Counted from the stretch's first letter, positions 15,903-24,937 are shown. The stretch is 32,428 nucleotides of DNA from Bacteroidales bacterium (GCA_028689615.1 JAQVCV010000057.1:1-32428); one strand, 5' to 3'. The notes: generated by a model from the sequence alone, not told the origin. Made by a program: numbers and translations.

Positions 15903-16883
15903 TCAGGTTTTAAGATTTCGATAAATGCCGAAAACCATATCGCTCTTGTTTCGAGAAGCAAGATATTGATCCTCCTGGTCAAAAAGCCACTGCAACCACT
16001 TTTCGGTCTCTGGCAAGCCCTGATTGAAATTGTGAGCTATGTCTTTCAACACGATGTGTAGTAAATCGGTTCCAAGCAAATGCTCTTCCACCACCTCGAA
16101 CTGATGGTGCAGTGAAGGGATGATCGACTCTGAATCAACAGCTTCCGAAGGATCGTTGAGCCACATCCGAAAAAGACCCGGTCGGTAGATTTTCTGTTTT
16201 GTCCCCAGCCCATCGGGCAGTTGCCTGAATTGAGCCGGAAGTTCACCAAGCAATCTGTTGGCCTCATGCAGTTGATCAGATGTCCATTGAAGACGTCGGG
16301 GACCTGTGTATTCAAAAACCACCAGCAACCCGTCAGGACGGAGCAACGGTTTTACCCTTTTCTTCAACAGTTGATCGATGTTGTTGAAGTGGTGAAGGCT
16401 CGAATTGAAGAGAATCAGGTCGAAGCTGGATTTGTCGAACATGGCTGTGCGAAAATCACCCACCAGGTAATTTACATGTTTCATGTTTCGGGCATTTTCG
16501 CGGGCTTCGGCTATTTGATTCTCGGCAAGATCAATTCCAATCACCCTTGAAAATGCAGGGTTTATAGCAAACTTCTGTTCGCGTGAACCAGTACCGCACC
16601 CCACCGACAACAAACTGAGATTTTGCTTCCCGCTGCAATATTTTTCTATTGTATATTGCTCATAACCAACCATTTCATTTCCGGTTGCCTTCAAATTCCA
16701 CCTGTGGTGTATGGCAGGAATGCTCCAAAAGTCGGATTCGCCTTCAACATGATTCCATTTAGCCTTAACCCTGCTCCCCCCGCTTACACCCATGCGCGAC
16801 AAAAGGTTGAGGTAGCCTCGCGTTTTAATTTTGTAGTAGGTATCTATAAGGTCGCCTTTAGTGACAATTGATCGTTCAGCCAT
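15903..16883 (-). CDS. Class I SAM-dependent methyltransferase
   Basis: A 326-residue methyltransferase of unknown substrate. SAM-binding motif I is LLSVGCGTGSRE (about residues 91-102), with the acidic Asp118 in VIGIDLAENQI, GDFRTAMF and the post-III block FDLILFNSSLHHF. An N-terminal alpha-helical region (1-85) and a C-terminal helical extension suggest a small-molecule substrate. The ATG at 16883 is chosen because the open frame upstream is Cys/Gly-rich and unlike a fold. It follows the GNAT gene on the same strand after 161 bases, so it may or may not belong to the same unit. Small-molecule specificity is a guess. Confidence 0.85.
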   Translation of the reverse strand: MAERSIVTKGDLIDTYYKIKTRGYLNLLSRMGVSGGSRVKAKWNHVEGESDFWSIPAIHHRWNLKATGNEMVGYEQYTIEKYCSGKQNLSLLSVGCGTGSREQKFAINPAFSRVIGIDLAENQIAEARENARNMKHVNYLVGDFRTAMFDKSSFDLILFNSSLHHFNNIDQLLKKRVKPLLRPDGLLVVFEYTGPRRLQWTSDQLHEANRLLGELPAQFRQLPDGLGTKQKIYRPGLFRMWLNDPSEAVDSESIIPSLHHQFEVVEEHLLGTDLLHIVLKDIAHNFNQGLPETEKWLQWLFDQEDQYLASRNKSDMVFGIYRNLKT

Positions 16884-17044
16884 AATCTTAGAATTAATTA
16901 TTTTCCTGAAACCAAAAACTGTACAACCGCCCCGAATGGGAAAAGCCTTCAGGCAGCAGCAGCCCCGAGCCACCTGGTAGCTGCAAGACAATTGAGACAG
17001 TTTCTGGCAACAATTTCAATCAAAACAACAACAACGGGATTGTG

Positions 17045-17941
17045 TTACAACTGCTTCACCATTTCGAACTGTCCGAATCCTGGTTTCAAACCAACTTTTA
17101 ACGCCCACTGGTTGAAGGGTGTTTCAACTGATGGCACGTTGATTATTTTGACTCCCGGAGTTGTGATCAGTTTCACTACACTTCGAAACAATTGAGTGCC
17201 CACACCCATTTTGCGGTTACCGTTATCCACCAGCAACAAAGGGATGTCGCCGGTATGTGGTTCAACCACAACAACCCCTGTAGTTACACCCCTATTTACC
17301 GCAGCCAGACATTTCAAGTAATCTTTCTTGCGAAGCAGGGCATCGGGGCTGTTTTGCCACGATGGCATAAAAGCGTCGATGGACCTGAACTCAAGGGCTT
17401 CAGAAAGAGTGATGGGTTTAACCAGAAAATCAGTCTCTACAGGCTCCGGCACGTCGGCGCAATTCATCCTGTAATACTCGAACCAACGGCTCACCTCGAA
17501 TCCAGCTTTTCGATAAAGGTCGAAGGCGCCGGTGTTGGTTCTGATTACCTCGAGAAGGTAGCGGCTGATCCCCGCGCGCTTCAAATGGGGCAACGATTCG
17601 GAAAACAATCGGGAAGCCAGACCCCTTTTCCGGTACTCCTGAACCATGCCGGTACCTGTGTCGTAGGCGGTGAATTGCCCCTGCCACATACCAGTACCAT
17701 TGAGGATGAAGCCTACCAAACGGGAGCCTGCCCTGGCTCCGAACGACAAAACAGGGTTGTACCCCCGACGCTGAATCATGTATTGAAGGTCGTCAACCGA
17801 CATATCAAATGGCTCGGCATAGTCGGAAAAGGCATCGCGAAAGGCACCGTGGATCACCTCAAACGACACCCCTTCCAGATTGGTAATAGCTACATCGTTG
17901 AGTTGATTGGTGGTTCGGCATTGAACACGATCAGGATTCAT
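17045..17941 (-). CDS. Tandem-GNAT N-acetyltransferase
   Basis: A 298-residue acyl-CoA-dependent acetyltransferase; substrate unknown. The N-terminal GNAT domain has the acetyl-CoA loop MVQEYRKRGLASRLF (Arg104 to Ala109) followed by LEVIRTNTGAFDLYRKAGFE. The C-terminal half repeats the fold with a second loop, NRKMGVGTQLF, and ends in VGLKPGFGQFEM, so this looks like a two-domain GNAT. Its start lies 5 bases after the stop of the LytTR regulator, implying co-transcription with the two-component pair. It could modify a target in the same signalling pathway, but nothing in the sequence shows this. Confidence 0.87.
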   Translation of the reverse strand: MNPDRVQCRTTNQLNDVAITNLEGVSFEVIHGAFRDAFSDYAEPFDMSVDDLQYMIQRRGYNPVLSFGARAGSRLVGFILNGTGMWQGQFTAYDTGTGMVQEYRKRGLASRLFSESLPHLKRAGISRYLLEVIRTNTGAFDLYRKAGFEVSRWFEYYRMNCADVPEPVETDFLVKPITLSEALEFRSIDAFMPSWQNSPDALLRKKDYLKCLAAVNRGVTTGVVVVEPHTGDIPLLLVDNGNRKMGVGTQLFRSVVKLITTPGVKIINVPSVETPFNQWALKVGLKPGFGQFEMVKQL

Positions 17942-17946
17942 AAGCT

Positions 17947-18696
17947 TTATACATTGTTTTTCATTAAAATTTCCATCACCCCCTCTTTGCGCCGGCGCGA
18001 AACTTCCACGCGACTGCCATCGGTCATTACCAACAGGCCGTTGTCTTCCCTGATGAATTGTTCCACATGGGTAAGGTTTACCAAATGCGACTGGTGAACC
18101 CGATAAAAACCGCAGGGGGTAAGCAATTCATCGTATTCCTTCAATTGTCGCGACACAACAATTTTTCGTCCTTTGGTGGTGAAAAAAGTGGTGTAGCTTC
18201 CTTCCGACTCACACCTGATTACATCGTTTAACGCAACTATTGTCACGCTACCGGCATCTGCCAGTGCAATCTTGGAACGCGGTGGTTCGGATGGTTGCTG
18301 AACCAGCCTGGTGAACCGTTCATCGTAATGAGCAGCCACATAAGGCTGCGTTTTTGCCTTTTCAACAGCCTCGGCCACCTGATCGGGATCGGGAGGTTTT
18401 AAAATGTAGTCGATGGCATTGAAACGGAAAGCCCTGATAGCATAATGGTCGTGACCGGTGATGAAAACCACTTTGAAATCGCGCCAGTTAAGTTGCTCCA
18501 GCAAGTCGAAGCCAAGACCATCAGTAAGGTTCACATCTAAAAAGAGAAGGTCTGGCTTCAAAGCAAGCACAACAGGGAACGCCTGGGATACTGAGGCGGC
18601 TTGAGCCACAACATCCAGATCGGGGGCAACCTTTTGCAGAATCGAAAGCAGCGCTTTTCTACTCTTCTCCTCGTCGTCAACAATCATGACTCTCAT
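17947..18696 (-). CDS. LytTR-family response regulator
   Basis: A 249-residue two-component response regulator. The receiver domain (1-120) has Asp7/Asp8, phospho-acceptor Asp54 in LFLDVNLTDG, Thr80 in FITGHD, and Lys100 in YILKPPDP. The LytTR DNA-binding domain (about 140-245) carries DVIRCESEGSYTTFFT, CGFYRVHQSHLVNL and DGSRVEVSRRR, all typical. LytTR proteins bind pairs of 9-bp direct repeats about 12 bases apart. It starts 15 bases after the kinase stop, so the two form a kinase-regulator operon. Its likely targets are the repeats at 20916-20966. Confidence 0.96.
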   Translation of the reverse strand: MRVMIVDDEEKSRKALLSILQKVAPDLDVVAQAASVSQAFPVVLALKPDLLFLDVNLTDGLGFDLLEQLNWRDFKVVFITGHDHYAIRAFRFNAIDYILKPPDPDQVAEAVEKAKTQPYVAAHYDERFTRLVQQPSEPPRSKIALADAGSVTIVALNDVIRCESEGSYTTFFTTKGRKIVVSRQLKEYDELLTPCGFYRVHQSHLVNLTHVEQFIREDNGLLVMTDGSRVEVSRRRKEGVMEILMKNNV

Positions 18697-18711
18697 AACA
18701 GAACGTGTTTT

Positions 18712-20868
18712 TTATGATTCTTTCTCCCTAAAGGGAAGCAACAATTCTACCTTAGTACCAGCGGGTTGCCCCAGACTGTCGAACAGATCGGTAATCACCA
18801 GCGAGGCGTTGCAACGGCATTCGGTTCGCAAGAGGTTAAGCCGCTGCATCACCACCGAAGTTGCCAGCGATCGATGACCGGGTTTACCAGAGCCGGGAGA
18901 GCGCCCGCAACCGTTATCAGAAACGGTGCAGCGAATCATATTCCCCTCCTGGATGTATTTCAGCGTGAGTACTCCCCCTTCATGTTTATCGCGAAAACCG
19001 TGCAGCACAGCATTTTCAACAAAAGGTTGGGTGATCATCGGGGGAATCATCACAAATTCAGGCTCATCAATATCGTTTTCAATCGAAAAACAAAAGCGAT
19101 TACCAAACCTGAGCTTCTCGAGGTTAAGATAGTGTTCAAGCAGTTCGGTTTCATCAGCCAAAGGGACAAACGGGCGGCTTGAATTTTCGAGTATAAGGCG
19201 CATCAGGCGTGAGAACCTCCCCAGAAATTGCTGCGCCACAACAGCCTCGTTATCGCCAATAAATTGCTGAATAGAAGCTAAAGAGTTGAAAATAAAATGA
19301 GGATTCATTTGCATCAGCAGCAAACGTTGCTCTGTTTCCGATTTTTGGCGCGCAAGTTGCTCACGGGCTGCCCGCTGTTTAAGCCGATAGCGGTTGAAGA
19401 ACAGCCACGACGTGAGGGCAAGAAGTAAAGCGGTGGCCGTAACGCCCCAAAGGATAATTCTTTGACGCGACAATTGTTCGGATGTGTTTACCAGTTCTAA
19501 TTCCCTGATGCGTTGTTGGTTCTGAAGATTAGCGATCTCCTGTTCCTTTTTTTCAGTCTGGTAGCGGGTATTGAGTTCGTCGATGGTTTTTCGGGTTTCG
19601 ATGGAATAGAGGCTGTCGTAACTCTCCTTGTATTTTTTATGGTTGAGATAAGCTTCTTTAAACTGCCCTGCCTGTTCGTAATAACGCGCGAGGGTGAGAT
19701 AAATATCCATGTTGAGCTCGTGAGAATGGAGCTCACTTGCCAGGGCAGCAGCCCTGAAGATGAAGGGTCGTGCAGCAGCCGGTCGGTTCAAAGCCAGGTT
19801 GATACCGGCAATATTTCGACTTCGAAGAGCCATTTCGAGTTTATTTCCACTTTGTTTTGCCATCTCTAAGGCCTCGGTAAACTTCGCCAGAGCTTCTGGA
19901 AGTTTTCCTTGTACCTCATACAAAGCTCCCATGTTGGTTAGGGTTTTCCCTATGGTTGATGAGAGTTTAAGCTGCCGGCTGACCAGCAGGGCCTGGTTAT
20001 AAAAAAACTCAGCCGAATCGTACTGTCTGAGCTGTTTCATCAACACCCCGAGGTTGAGAGCCAACGGAGCCGTGTAGCGTTGAAAAACGCTGTCGGTTGA
20101 AAGCTTGTAGCCCTTGAGCAGGTAAGTGCGGGCCTCAGGCAACTTGTCGAGTTTCAGCATGATCATCCCCACGTTGAGCAACGATCCACAAAGGCTTTTA
20201 CCATCGCCCAAGAGCTCCTTCAAACGAAGCGCATCAAGTTGCCATTGCACCGATTTATCCAAATCGCCCATCCGGTAAAGCGCCAGCCCGATATTGTTCA
20301 TAATAAAGGCTTCACGGGCCTGATCGCCAGTTTTACGAACCTGTCCGAGTGCAACCAGAAAATACCTGATGGCTGAATCGGGCTTGTTGCTCTCCATGAA
20401 CCAGTCGCCCAGATCGTTTGCCGTACGTGACAATACTTCAGGGCTCACCCCCTTCGACGCCGAAACCACCGCCGCATGAAGCATCAAGAGGGTGGAATCG
20501 GGGATGTTCGACTGCCAAAACACCTTGCCCATAGCGTTTTGTACTTCAGCTCTGAAAACAATGGATGTTCCACGAAACTCCAGAACCTGCCGGTAGAGCC
20601 TCAGCGCACCGGCATCCTCCCTTTTCCATCTAAAGGCTTCTCCCTGCATGAATTTCAAACGGGGAACAAGCTTTTGATAGCCCTCCTCACCCTCGAGTTG
20701 TTTAAGAACCCTTAGGGCACTATCGGGATGAAACGGAAGCCACTGCTCTACCCTGTCGAGAGTTACCTCACGCAGCAAATGCTGTCGTCTGTCGTCGGGA
20801 CGCGCCTCCGGCAGGCTCCAGAACAGGAGTAGCAAAAGCGACATCACACAACGAAATTGATGGTTCAT
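18712..20868 (-). CDS. TPR-containing LytS/YehU-type sensor histidine kinase
   Basis: A 718-residue membrane kinase that should phosphorylate the adjacent LytTR regulator. An N-terminal signal-like hydrophobic segment (residues 9-20) leads into a long region of tetratricopeptide repeats (about 60-430, e.g. GLALYRMGDLDKSV, NMGALYEVQGKLPEA). A coiled coil (about 420-460) is followed by one membrane helix (about 463-485, WGVTATALLLALTSWLFF). The cytoplasmic HisKA_7TM-type kinase core has His524 in QMNPHFIFNSL, an ATPase N-box (ITQPFVENAVLHGF) and a DNGCGR G-box. The sensor is thus probably periplasmic. Heads the operon with the regulator and GNAT genes, under its own TAnnTTTG box. Confidence 0.95.
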   Translation of the reverse strand: MNHQFRCVMSLLLLLFWSLPEARPDDRRQHLLREVTLDRVEQWLPFHPDSALRVLKQLEGEEGYQKLVPRLKFMQGEAFRWKREDAGALRLYRQVLEFRGTSIVFRAEVQNAMGKVFWQSNIPDSTLLMLHAAVVSASKGVSPEVLSRTANDLGDWFMESNKPDSAIRYFLVALGQVRKTGDQAREAFIMNNIGLALYRMGDLDKSVQWQLDALRLKELLGDGKSLCGSLLNVGMIMLKLDKLPEARTYLLKGYKLSTDSVFQRYTAPLALNLGVLMKQLRQYDSAEFFYNQALLVSRQLKLSSTIGKTLTNMGALYEVQGKLPEALAKFTEALEMAKQSGNKLEMALRSRNIAGINLALNRPAAARPFIFRAAALASELHSHELNMDIYLTLARYYEQAGQFKEAYLNHKKYKESYDSLYSIETRKTIDELNTRYQTEKKEQEIANLQNQQRIRELELVNTSEQLSRQRIILWGVTATALLLALTSWLFFNRYRLKQRAAREQLARQKSETEQRLLLMQMNPHFIFNSLASIQQFIGDNEAVVAQQFLGRFSRLMRLILENSSRPFVPLADETELLEHYLNLEKLRFGNRFCFSIENDIDEPEFVMIPPMITQPFVENAVLHGFRDKHEGGVLTLKYIQEGNMIRCTVSDNGCGRSPGSGKPGHRSLATSVVMQRLNLLRTECRCNASLVITDLFDSLGQPAGTKVELLLPFREKES

Positions 20869-20901
20869 ACAGATTGGTTTTTCTGCTTAATGATCGGATG
20901 A

Positions 20902-20909
20902 CAAAGGTA
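20902..20909 (-). promoter_or_regulatory. -7 element of the kinase-regulator-GNAT operon
   Basis: TACCTTTG on the minus strand, 33 bases before the kinase ATG at 20868. GGTAG and CTACC arms (20906-20918) form a small inverted repeat at its upstream edge, next to the first 21-bp repeat. Confidence 0.65.
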
Positions 20910-20915
20910 GCAACT

Positions 20916-20966
20916 ACCGGAAATAATCCAAACCGTGCCGGATTTCAATCCGTGCATACCGGATTT
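20916..20966 (+). promoter_or_regulatory. Three 21-bp-phased 9-bp direct repeats, probable LytTR sites
   Basis: ACCGGAAAT (20916-20924), GCCGGATTT (20937-20945) and ACCGGATTT (20958-20966) recur every 21 bases, each with a 12-base gap. AATCC also recurs in the first two gaps (at 20925 and 20946). LytTR regulators such as AgrA are known to bind 9-bp direct repeats separated by about 12 bases. With a start predicted near 21012, the sites centre at about -92, -71 and -50, a common activator arrangement. The adjacent LytTR regulator is the obvious candidate. Confidence 0.7.
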
Positions 20967-20999
20967 AAGTTTGGCCGGCGCGCAACCACTTTAGGGTTG

Positions 21000-21007
21000 T
21001 AGGTTTG
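21000..21007 (+). promoter_or_regulatory. -7 element of the T9SS-exported FG-GAP protein
   Basis: TAGGTTTG, an exact TAnnTTTG match, 20-26 bases before the start codons at 21028 and 21034. Confidence 0.65.
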
Positions 21008-21027
21008 CACCAAATCTTTAAAAACCA

Positions 21028-24000
21028 ATGTTTATGGCACGAAGAATACTGTTTACAATCATGCTGCTGGCGATGGCCACTGCCTTCAGCCAGGCGCAAC
21101 CAACCGAGACGAAGCTGATGCCACCAGCTTCGCCCACCTACCTGCAATACGGCACCACGGTGGCCATCAACGGCAACTGGATCATGGCTGCCAGCGACCG
21201 TGTAACCAACAACGTCTATGGCGGCCGTGTGTTTGTATATCAATACACTGAAGGTGCCTGGACCCAAAAAACCATCCTTCAGGAAACAACAATTTGCGCC
21301 AATGCCCTCAACTACCATCAATATGGCGATGCCTTGGCCTGCGAAGGTGAATTTTTCGTGGTGGGCGCACCCCAGTGGGACTCCGATTGCAGCGGAAACA
21401 TTGGGCCTGACGGCTCCGCCTTTGTTTACACCAACAAAGGAGGCCCTTTTGCCCTCGAAACACACCTGAAAGACCCCGCCTTCAATGTGGGCGAAAACTT
21501 CGGATGCAGCGTGGCAATTGACGGGGAACAAATACTGGTTGGTGCCAGTGGCAAAAACGCCGCTTCAACCTTCTACGGAGGAAGTGTTTTTGCCTTCACA
21601 CGCCAATCTAACGGCACCTGGACGCTACAACAATCGTTCGCACCATCCGATCTGGCCTCACAAGACGGGTTTGGATCGTCGGTGGATTTCGACGGCAGTT
21701 GGGCAGTGGTGGGAGCCCCCTACAGCGATGGCTCCAAATCGAACCAGGGTGCTGCATACTTCTACAAGCTGGTGGGCGGCACCTGGACACAGATGCAGAA
21801 AGTAAACCAGGGAAGCCTGCTGCAAAACGCTGAATTTGGCACCCATGTAAGCATCAGTGGCGAATGGGCCGCGGTAGGTTCGAGCTACTCCAACAACGGC
21901 AACCGTGTCACCCTGTTTCGTCGCTCGGGCGACACCTGGAGCCTCTTCCAAACCATCAGCAAAGAGCCCGAGGCAGGCGATTTTGGATACAAATCCGTGG
22001 CCATCGACGGCCTCAGACTCGTGGTTGGAGCCGATGGCTCACCCTACTCCTCCGGCGAAGGAAAAGCCTTTGCTTATGAATTCAACGGAACCACATGGGA
22101 ACGAACCCTTTACCTGCAAGCCAGCGACGGCCAGGATGGCAACCGGTATGGTTGCAGTGTAGCCATCGGCGGCGGAAAAATGACAACAGGAGCATATGGC
22201 GATCCAGGACCAACCGGAAACAGCGCCGGCGCTGCCTACATCTACAACCTGGTGAACTGCAACCTGACCGTGAATGCCACCGACGATGTGTGGCAAAATC
22301 CCGGCGAAGTGGGCGGACTGCTGGCCATGCCTTCGGGCGGCACAGCCCCCTACACCTACCTCTGGGAACCCGCTACAGGCCTAAGCGACCCCACAGCCGC
22401 TGCCCCAACATGCACCCTGAACTCCACCACAACTTACACCCTCACAGCCACCGATGCCAACAACTGCACAGCCACCGACGAAGCTATAGTAAACATCGCC
22501 AACCTGGGCGATATCGAAGGACATGTGCGCAACCTCTGGACCAACCAGCCCGTGAGCAACGCTTCAGTGCAGGCTTTCGGCGCCCGAAATCTCACCACCA
22601 CCACCTCGGCAGAAGGTTACTACTCGCTGGCCGACCTACCAGAAGGATGGTACACCGTGGTTGTAGAACATGCCGACTACCAGACTGGCACCAACAGCAA
22701 CGTGCAGGTGATCTACAACACGTCGCAAACCTACGACTTCAACCTGGCTCCTTCCAATGCCGCAACCCTTACCGGCGAAGTGCGCGACGCCGTGAGTAGC
22801 ATCACCATTGGACAGGCAACGGTTACCATCAACGAACTAAGCCTTGAGGCCGAAACAAACTGGGACGGCACCTACTCCTTTGCCAACATCGCGCCGGGAA
22901 CCTACACCATAAGCGTGACACACCCGTCTTACACCGCCAAAACAGTAAACAACTACGTATTGCAGCCGTCACAAACTCAAACCCTCAACCTGAATCTCAC
23001 CCCCGAGGTAAGGGTTTGGACCGGAGCCGTGAGCACCAGCCCGACGGAAGTAGGCAACTGGAATCATTGGCCCATTGACAACTACAGCCATCTGCAAATA
23101 CCAGTTGTTGCCAATAACCGGTATCCGGTTTTCACAATGGCCGATATGATTTTCTGCCAACGCGTAACTGTTGAAGCCGGAGCAAAACTTACCGTACAGG
23201 AGGGACAACTTGGGGCCAGCCTTATCACGATTAAAGGCAACGCTTCGAATCTGGGTTCGCTGGTGTACAACGAAGCCATTAATTGCCCGAACATCATAGC
23301 CGAGCAATACATCAGTTCAACTGGTCTCGGGGCTGGCGATCGTTCCTGGCACTACATTACCCCAATGGGTGATGGAGTTCAGGCATCAACCTTTGCCACC
23401 GGGCTTGTAAACTGGTACGACGAACCTACCCAGTTGTGGCAGGAAGTGGTTGATCCCACCGCTCAGCTCACCGCCATGAAAGGTTACTCTGTAGCCATGC
23501 CGGCTAATACCACCGTTAGCCACATAGGTCAATTCATCAGGTTTGGGACATCCACAAATTTCACCCGCACCAATGCTGCAGGAGCCTACGGGCAAGGCTT
23601 CAACCTAACCGGGAACCCTTACCCATCGGCTGTTGATCTGGAAAACGCTTCTGTTTCAGGATCTCAGATTGACAACACTTTCTATTTCTGGGATCAATCA
23701 CAAAACGGAGGCGCGGGCAACTATCTCTATTATACAACTTCAACCGGAGGAACCAAAGACCAGTATGCAGCCGCCGGCCAGGGCTTCTTCGTGAGGGTTT
23801 CCGACGGTTACGAGAACGGATCGCTCCAGATAAGCCCTGCCGCAGGAGTCCATCAAGCATCCACCCTGTTGAAACAACAGACTGCTGCTGACCATTTGCT
23901 GAAAGTAACCGTTGCAAAAGGCACTTATTCCGATGCTACCGTGTTGCGCTTTGGCACAGGTTACGAGGCCACATTCAGTGGTGCTGAAGATGCCCTGAAA

Positions 24001-24552
24001 CTTTTCAACACGGCTGTACCCCAGCTTTTCACCAACTCCGACGACAACCTTAGCCTTGCTGTACAAGGTCGCCCCTTCTCAACCGACGAGCAACAAATTC
24101 CTCTGAACCTCAGAACAACACAAACCGGTACTTTCACCCTGACCTTCGATGGCGTTGAAAGCTTCAACTCGCTCAACTCGTTGCAACTCGACGACCTGAA
24201 GCTCCGGCAAACCCTTACCATCACACCCAACCTGGTGTATGAATTTGCGGTGGAGGAAGGCGACGCAGAAAACCGCTTTACACTCCGCTTTGGCAATGTA
24301 ACCGGAACCAATGAAACCCTGCAAAACAATATCAATGTATGGAGCATTCCTCAAGCTATAGTAGTGAGCCAGACAGGAACACCACAGCAAGGGAACTACA
24401 TTTTGAGTGATATCAGAGGGCGCATCATCACCCGGGGACAAACCAGTGGTAGAGCCATTGAAAACATTGGCATAAAAACCACTTCAGGCTGTTACCTCTT
24501 TACCCTGATTACCCAAAATGAAACCCAAACCTGGAAACTCATCCTTAAATAA
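21028..24552 (+). CDS. Large T9SS-secreted FG-GAP/carboxypeptidase-regulatory-domain protein
   Basis: A 1174-residue exported protein (signal peptide about residues 1-23; a second ATG six bases on gives the same peptide). Residues about 30-410 hold seven FG-GAP-like repeats, each with a GxxVAIxGxxxxVGAx core, predicting a seven-bladed integrin-type beta-propeller. A PKD-like domain follows (about 410-495, GTAPYTYLWEPATGL), then two carboxypeptidase-regulatory-like beta-sandwiches (about 495-575 and 578-660, each with the EGYYSLADLPEGWY type pattern). A long beta-rich region (660-1110) follows. The last 55 residues (YILSDIRGRIITRG ... CYLFTLI ... WKLILK) are a type A T9SS sorting domain. Likely cell-surface adhesion or binding. 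LytTR sites lie upstream. No enzyme motif seen. Confidence 0.92.
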   Translation: MFMARRILFTIMLLAMATAFSQAQPTETKLMPPASPTYLQYGTTVAINGNWIMAASDRVTNNVYGGRVFVYQYTEGAWTQKTILQETTICANALNYHQYGDALACEGEFFVVGAPQWDSDCSGNIGPDGSAFVYTNKGGPFALETHLKDPAFNVGENFGCSVAIDGEQILVGASGKNAASTFYGGSVFAFTRQSNGTWTLQQSFAPSDLASQDGFGSSVDFDGSWAVVGAPYSDGSKSNQGAAYFYKLVGGTWTQMQKVNQGSLLQNAEFGTHVSISGEWAAVGSSYSNNGNRVTLFRRSGDTWSLFQTISKEPEAGDFGYKSVAIDGLRLVVGADGSPYSSGEGKAFAYEFNGTTWERTLYLQASDGQDGNRYGCSVAIGGGKMTTGAYGDPGPTGNSAGAAYIYNLVNCNLTVNATDDVWQNPGEVGGLLAMPSGGTAPYTYLWEPATGLSDPTAAAPTCTLNSTTTYTLTATDANNCTATDEAIVNIANLGDIEGHVRNLWTNQPVSNASVQAFGARNLTTTTSAEGYYSLADLPEGWYTVVVEHADYQTGTNSNVQVIYNTSQTYDFNLAPSNAATLTGEVRDAVSSITIGQATVTINELSLEAETNWDGTYSFANIAPGTYTISVTHPSYTAKTVNNYVLQPSQTQTLNLNLTPEVRVWTGAVSTSPTEVGNWNHWPIDNYSHLQIPVVANNRYPVFTMADMIFCQRVTVEAGAKLTVQEGQLGASLITIKGNASNLGSLVYNEAINCPNIIAEQYISSTGLGAGDRSWHYITPMGDGVQASTFATGLVNWYDEPTQLWQEVVDPTAQLTAMKGYSVAMPANTTVSHIGQFIRFGTSTNFTRTNAAGAYGQGFNLTGNPYPSAVDLENASVSGSQIDNTFYFWDQSQNGGAGNYLYYTTSTGGTKDQYAAAGQGFFVRVSDGYENGSLQISPAAGVHQASTLLKQQTAADHLLKVTVAKGTYSDATVLRFGTGYEATFSGAEDALKLFNTAVPQLFTNSDDNLSLAVQGRPFSTDEQQIPLNLRTTQTGTFTLTFDGVESFNSLNSLQLDDLKLRQTLTITPNLVYEFAVEEGDAENRFTLRFGNVTGTNETLQNNINVWSIPQAIVVSQTGTPQQGNYILSDIRGRIITRGQTSGRAIENIGIKTTSGCYLFTLITQNETQTWKLILK

Positions 24553-24571
24553 ATCAAAACACTCTATTAAA

Positions 24572-24802
24572 ATGAAAACCTTAAAAAACCTCTTTTTCGT
24601 TCTTATCCTGGCATTGTCGGTCAACAACCTTCACTCCCAGCCACCACCCAACCCCGATCAAAATGGCAACGGTTCAGGCGTGGGCAACAACACCATCCCG
24701 GGCGGCGGTGCCGCCCCGCTTTCGGGAAGTGTTGCCCTGCTGCTCGGGCTGGCTGCCGGCTACGGGGGCCGAAAACTCTACAGCATTATGAACAAACACT
24801 GA
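24572..24802 (+). CDS. Small protein with short C-terminal sorting-type tail (PID-CTERM-like)
   Basis: A 76-residue protein. An N-terminal signal peptide (1-22, ends NLHSQ) is followed by a Pro/Gly/Asn-rich stretch (PPPNPDQNGNGSGVGNN). The tail is GGGAAPLSGSVALLLGLA then AGYGGRKLY and a basic end: a Pro-X motif, a hydrophobic span and basic residues. This matches the tripartite pattern of exosortase-type sorting tails; Bacteroidota have small proteins of this kind (PID-CTERM as I recall). ATG at 24572 is chosen because the longer frame overlaps the end of the large protein. It lies 20 bases after that gene, so the two are probably co-expressed. A terminator-like hairpin follows. Recognition by an exosortase is inferred; none is in the window. 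Confidence 0.8.
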   Translation: MKTLKNLFFVLILALSVNNLHSQPPPNPDQNGNGSGVGNNTIPGGGAAPLSGSVALLLGLAAGYGGRKLYSIMNKH

Positions 24803-24844
24803 TGAAAACCTGCCCTGTGTGATCGGGCAACTATTTCCAGGAGC

Positions 24845-24880
24845 CGCCACCAGAGAAATCGGGTGGCGATTTTCCTATTT
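24845..24880 (+). terminator. Terminator-like hairpin after the small sorting-tail gene
   Basis: CGCCACC (24845-24851) pairs with GGTGGCG (24862-24868), followed by a T-rich ATTTTCCTATTTT. It ends the FG-GAP/small-protein unit before the TPR-AraC gene. Confidence 0.6.
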
Positions 24881-24889
24881 TATTGAGCT

Positions 24890-24906
24890 TCGGAATTAAA
24901 TTCCGA
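24890..24906. promoter_or_regulatory. Palindrome upstream of TPR-AraC gene
   Basis: TCGGAAT (24890-24896) and ATTCCGA (24900-24906) with a TAA spacer form a 17-bp inverted repeat. A possible operator site or part of a terminator. Confidence 0.35.
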
Positions 24907-24937
24907 GCCGCCAAGACCTGTTAATAGAATTTTAACA

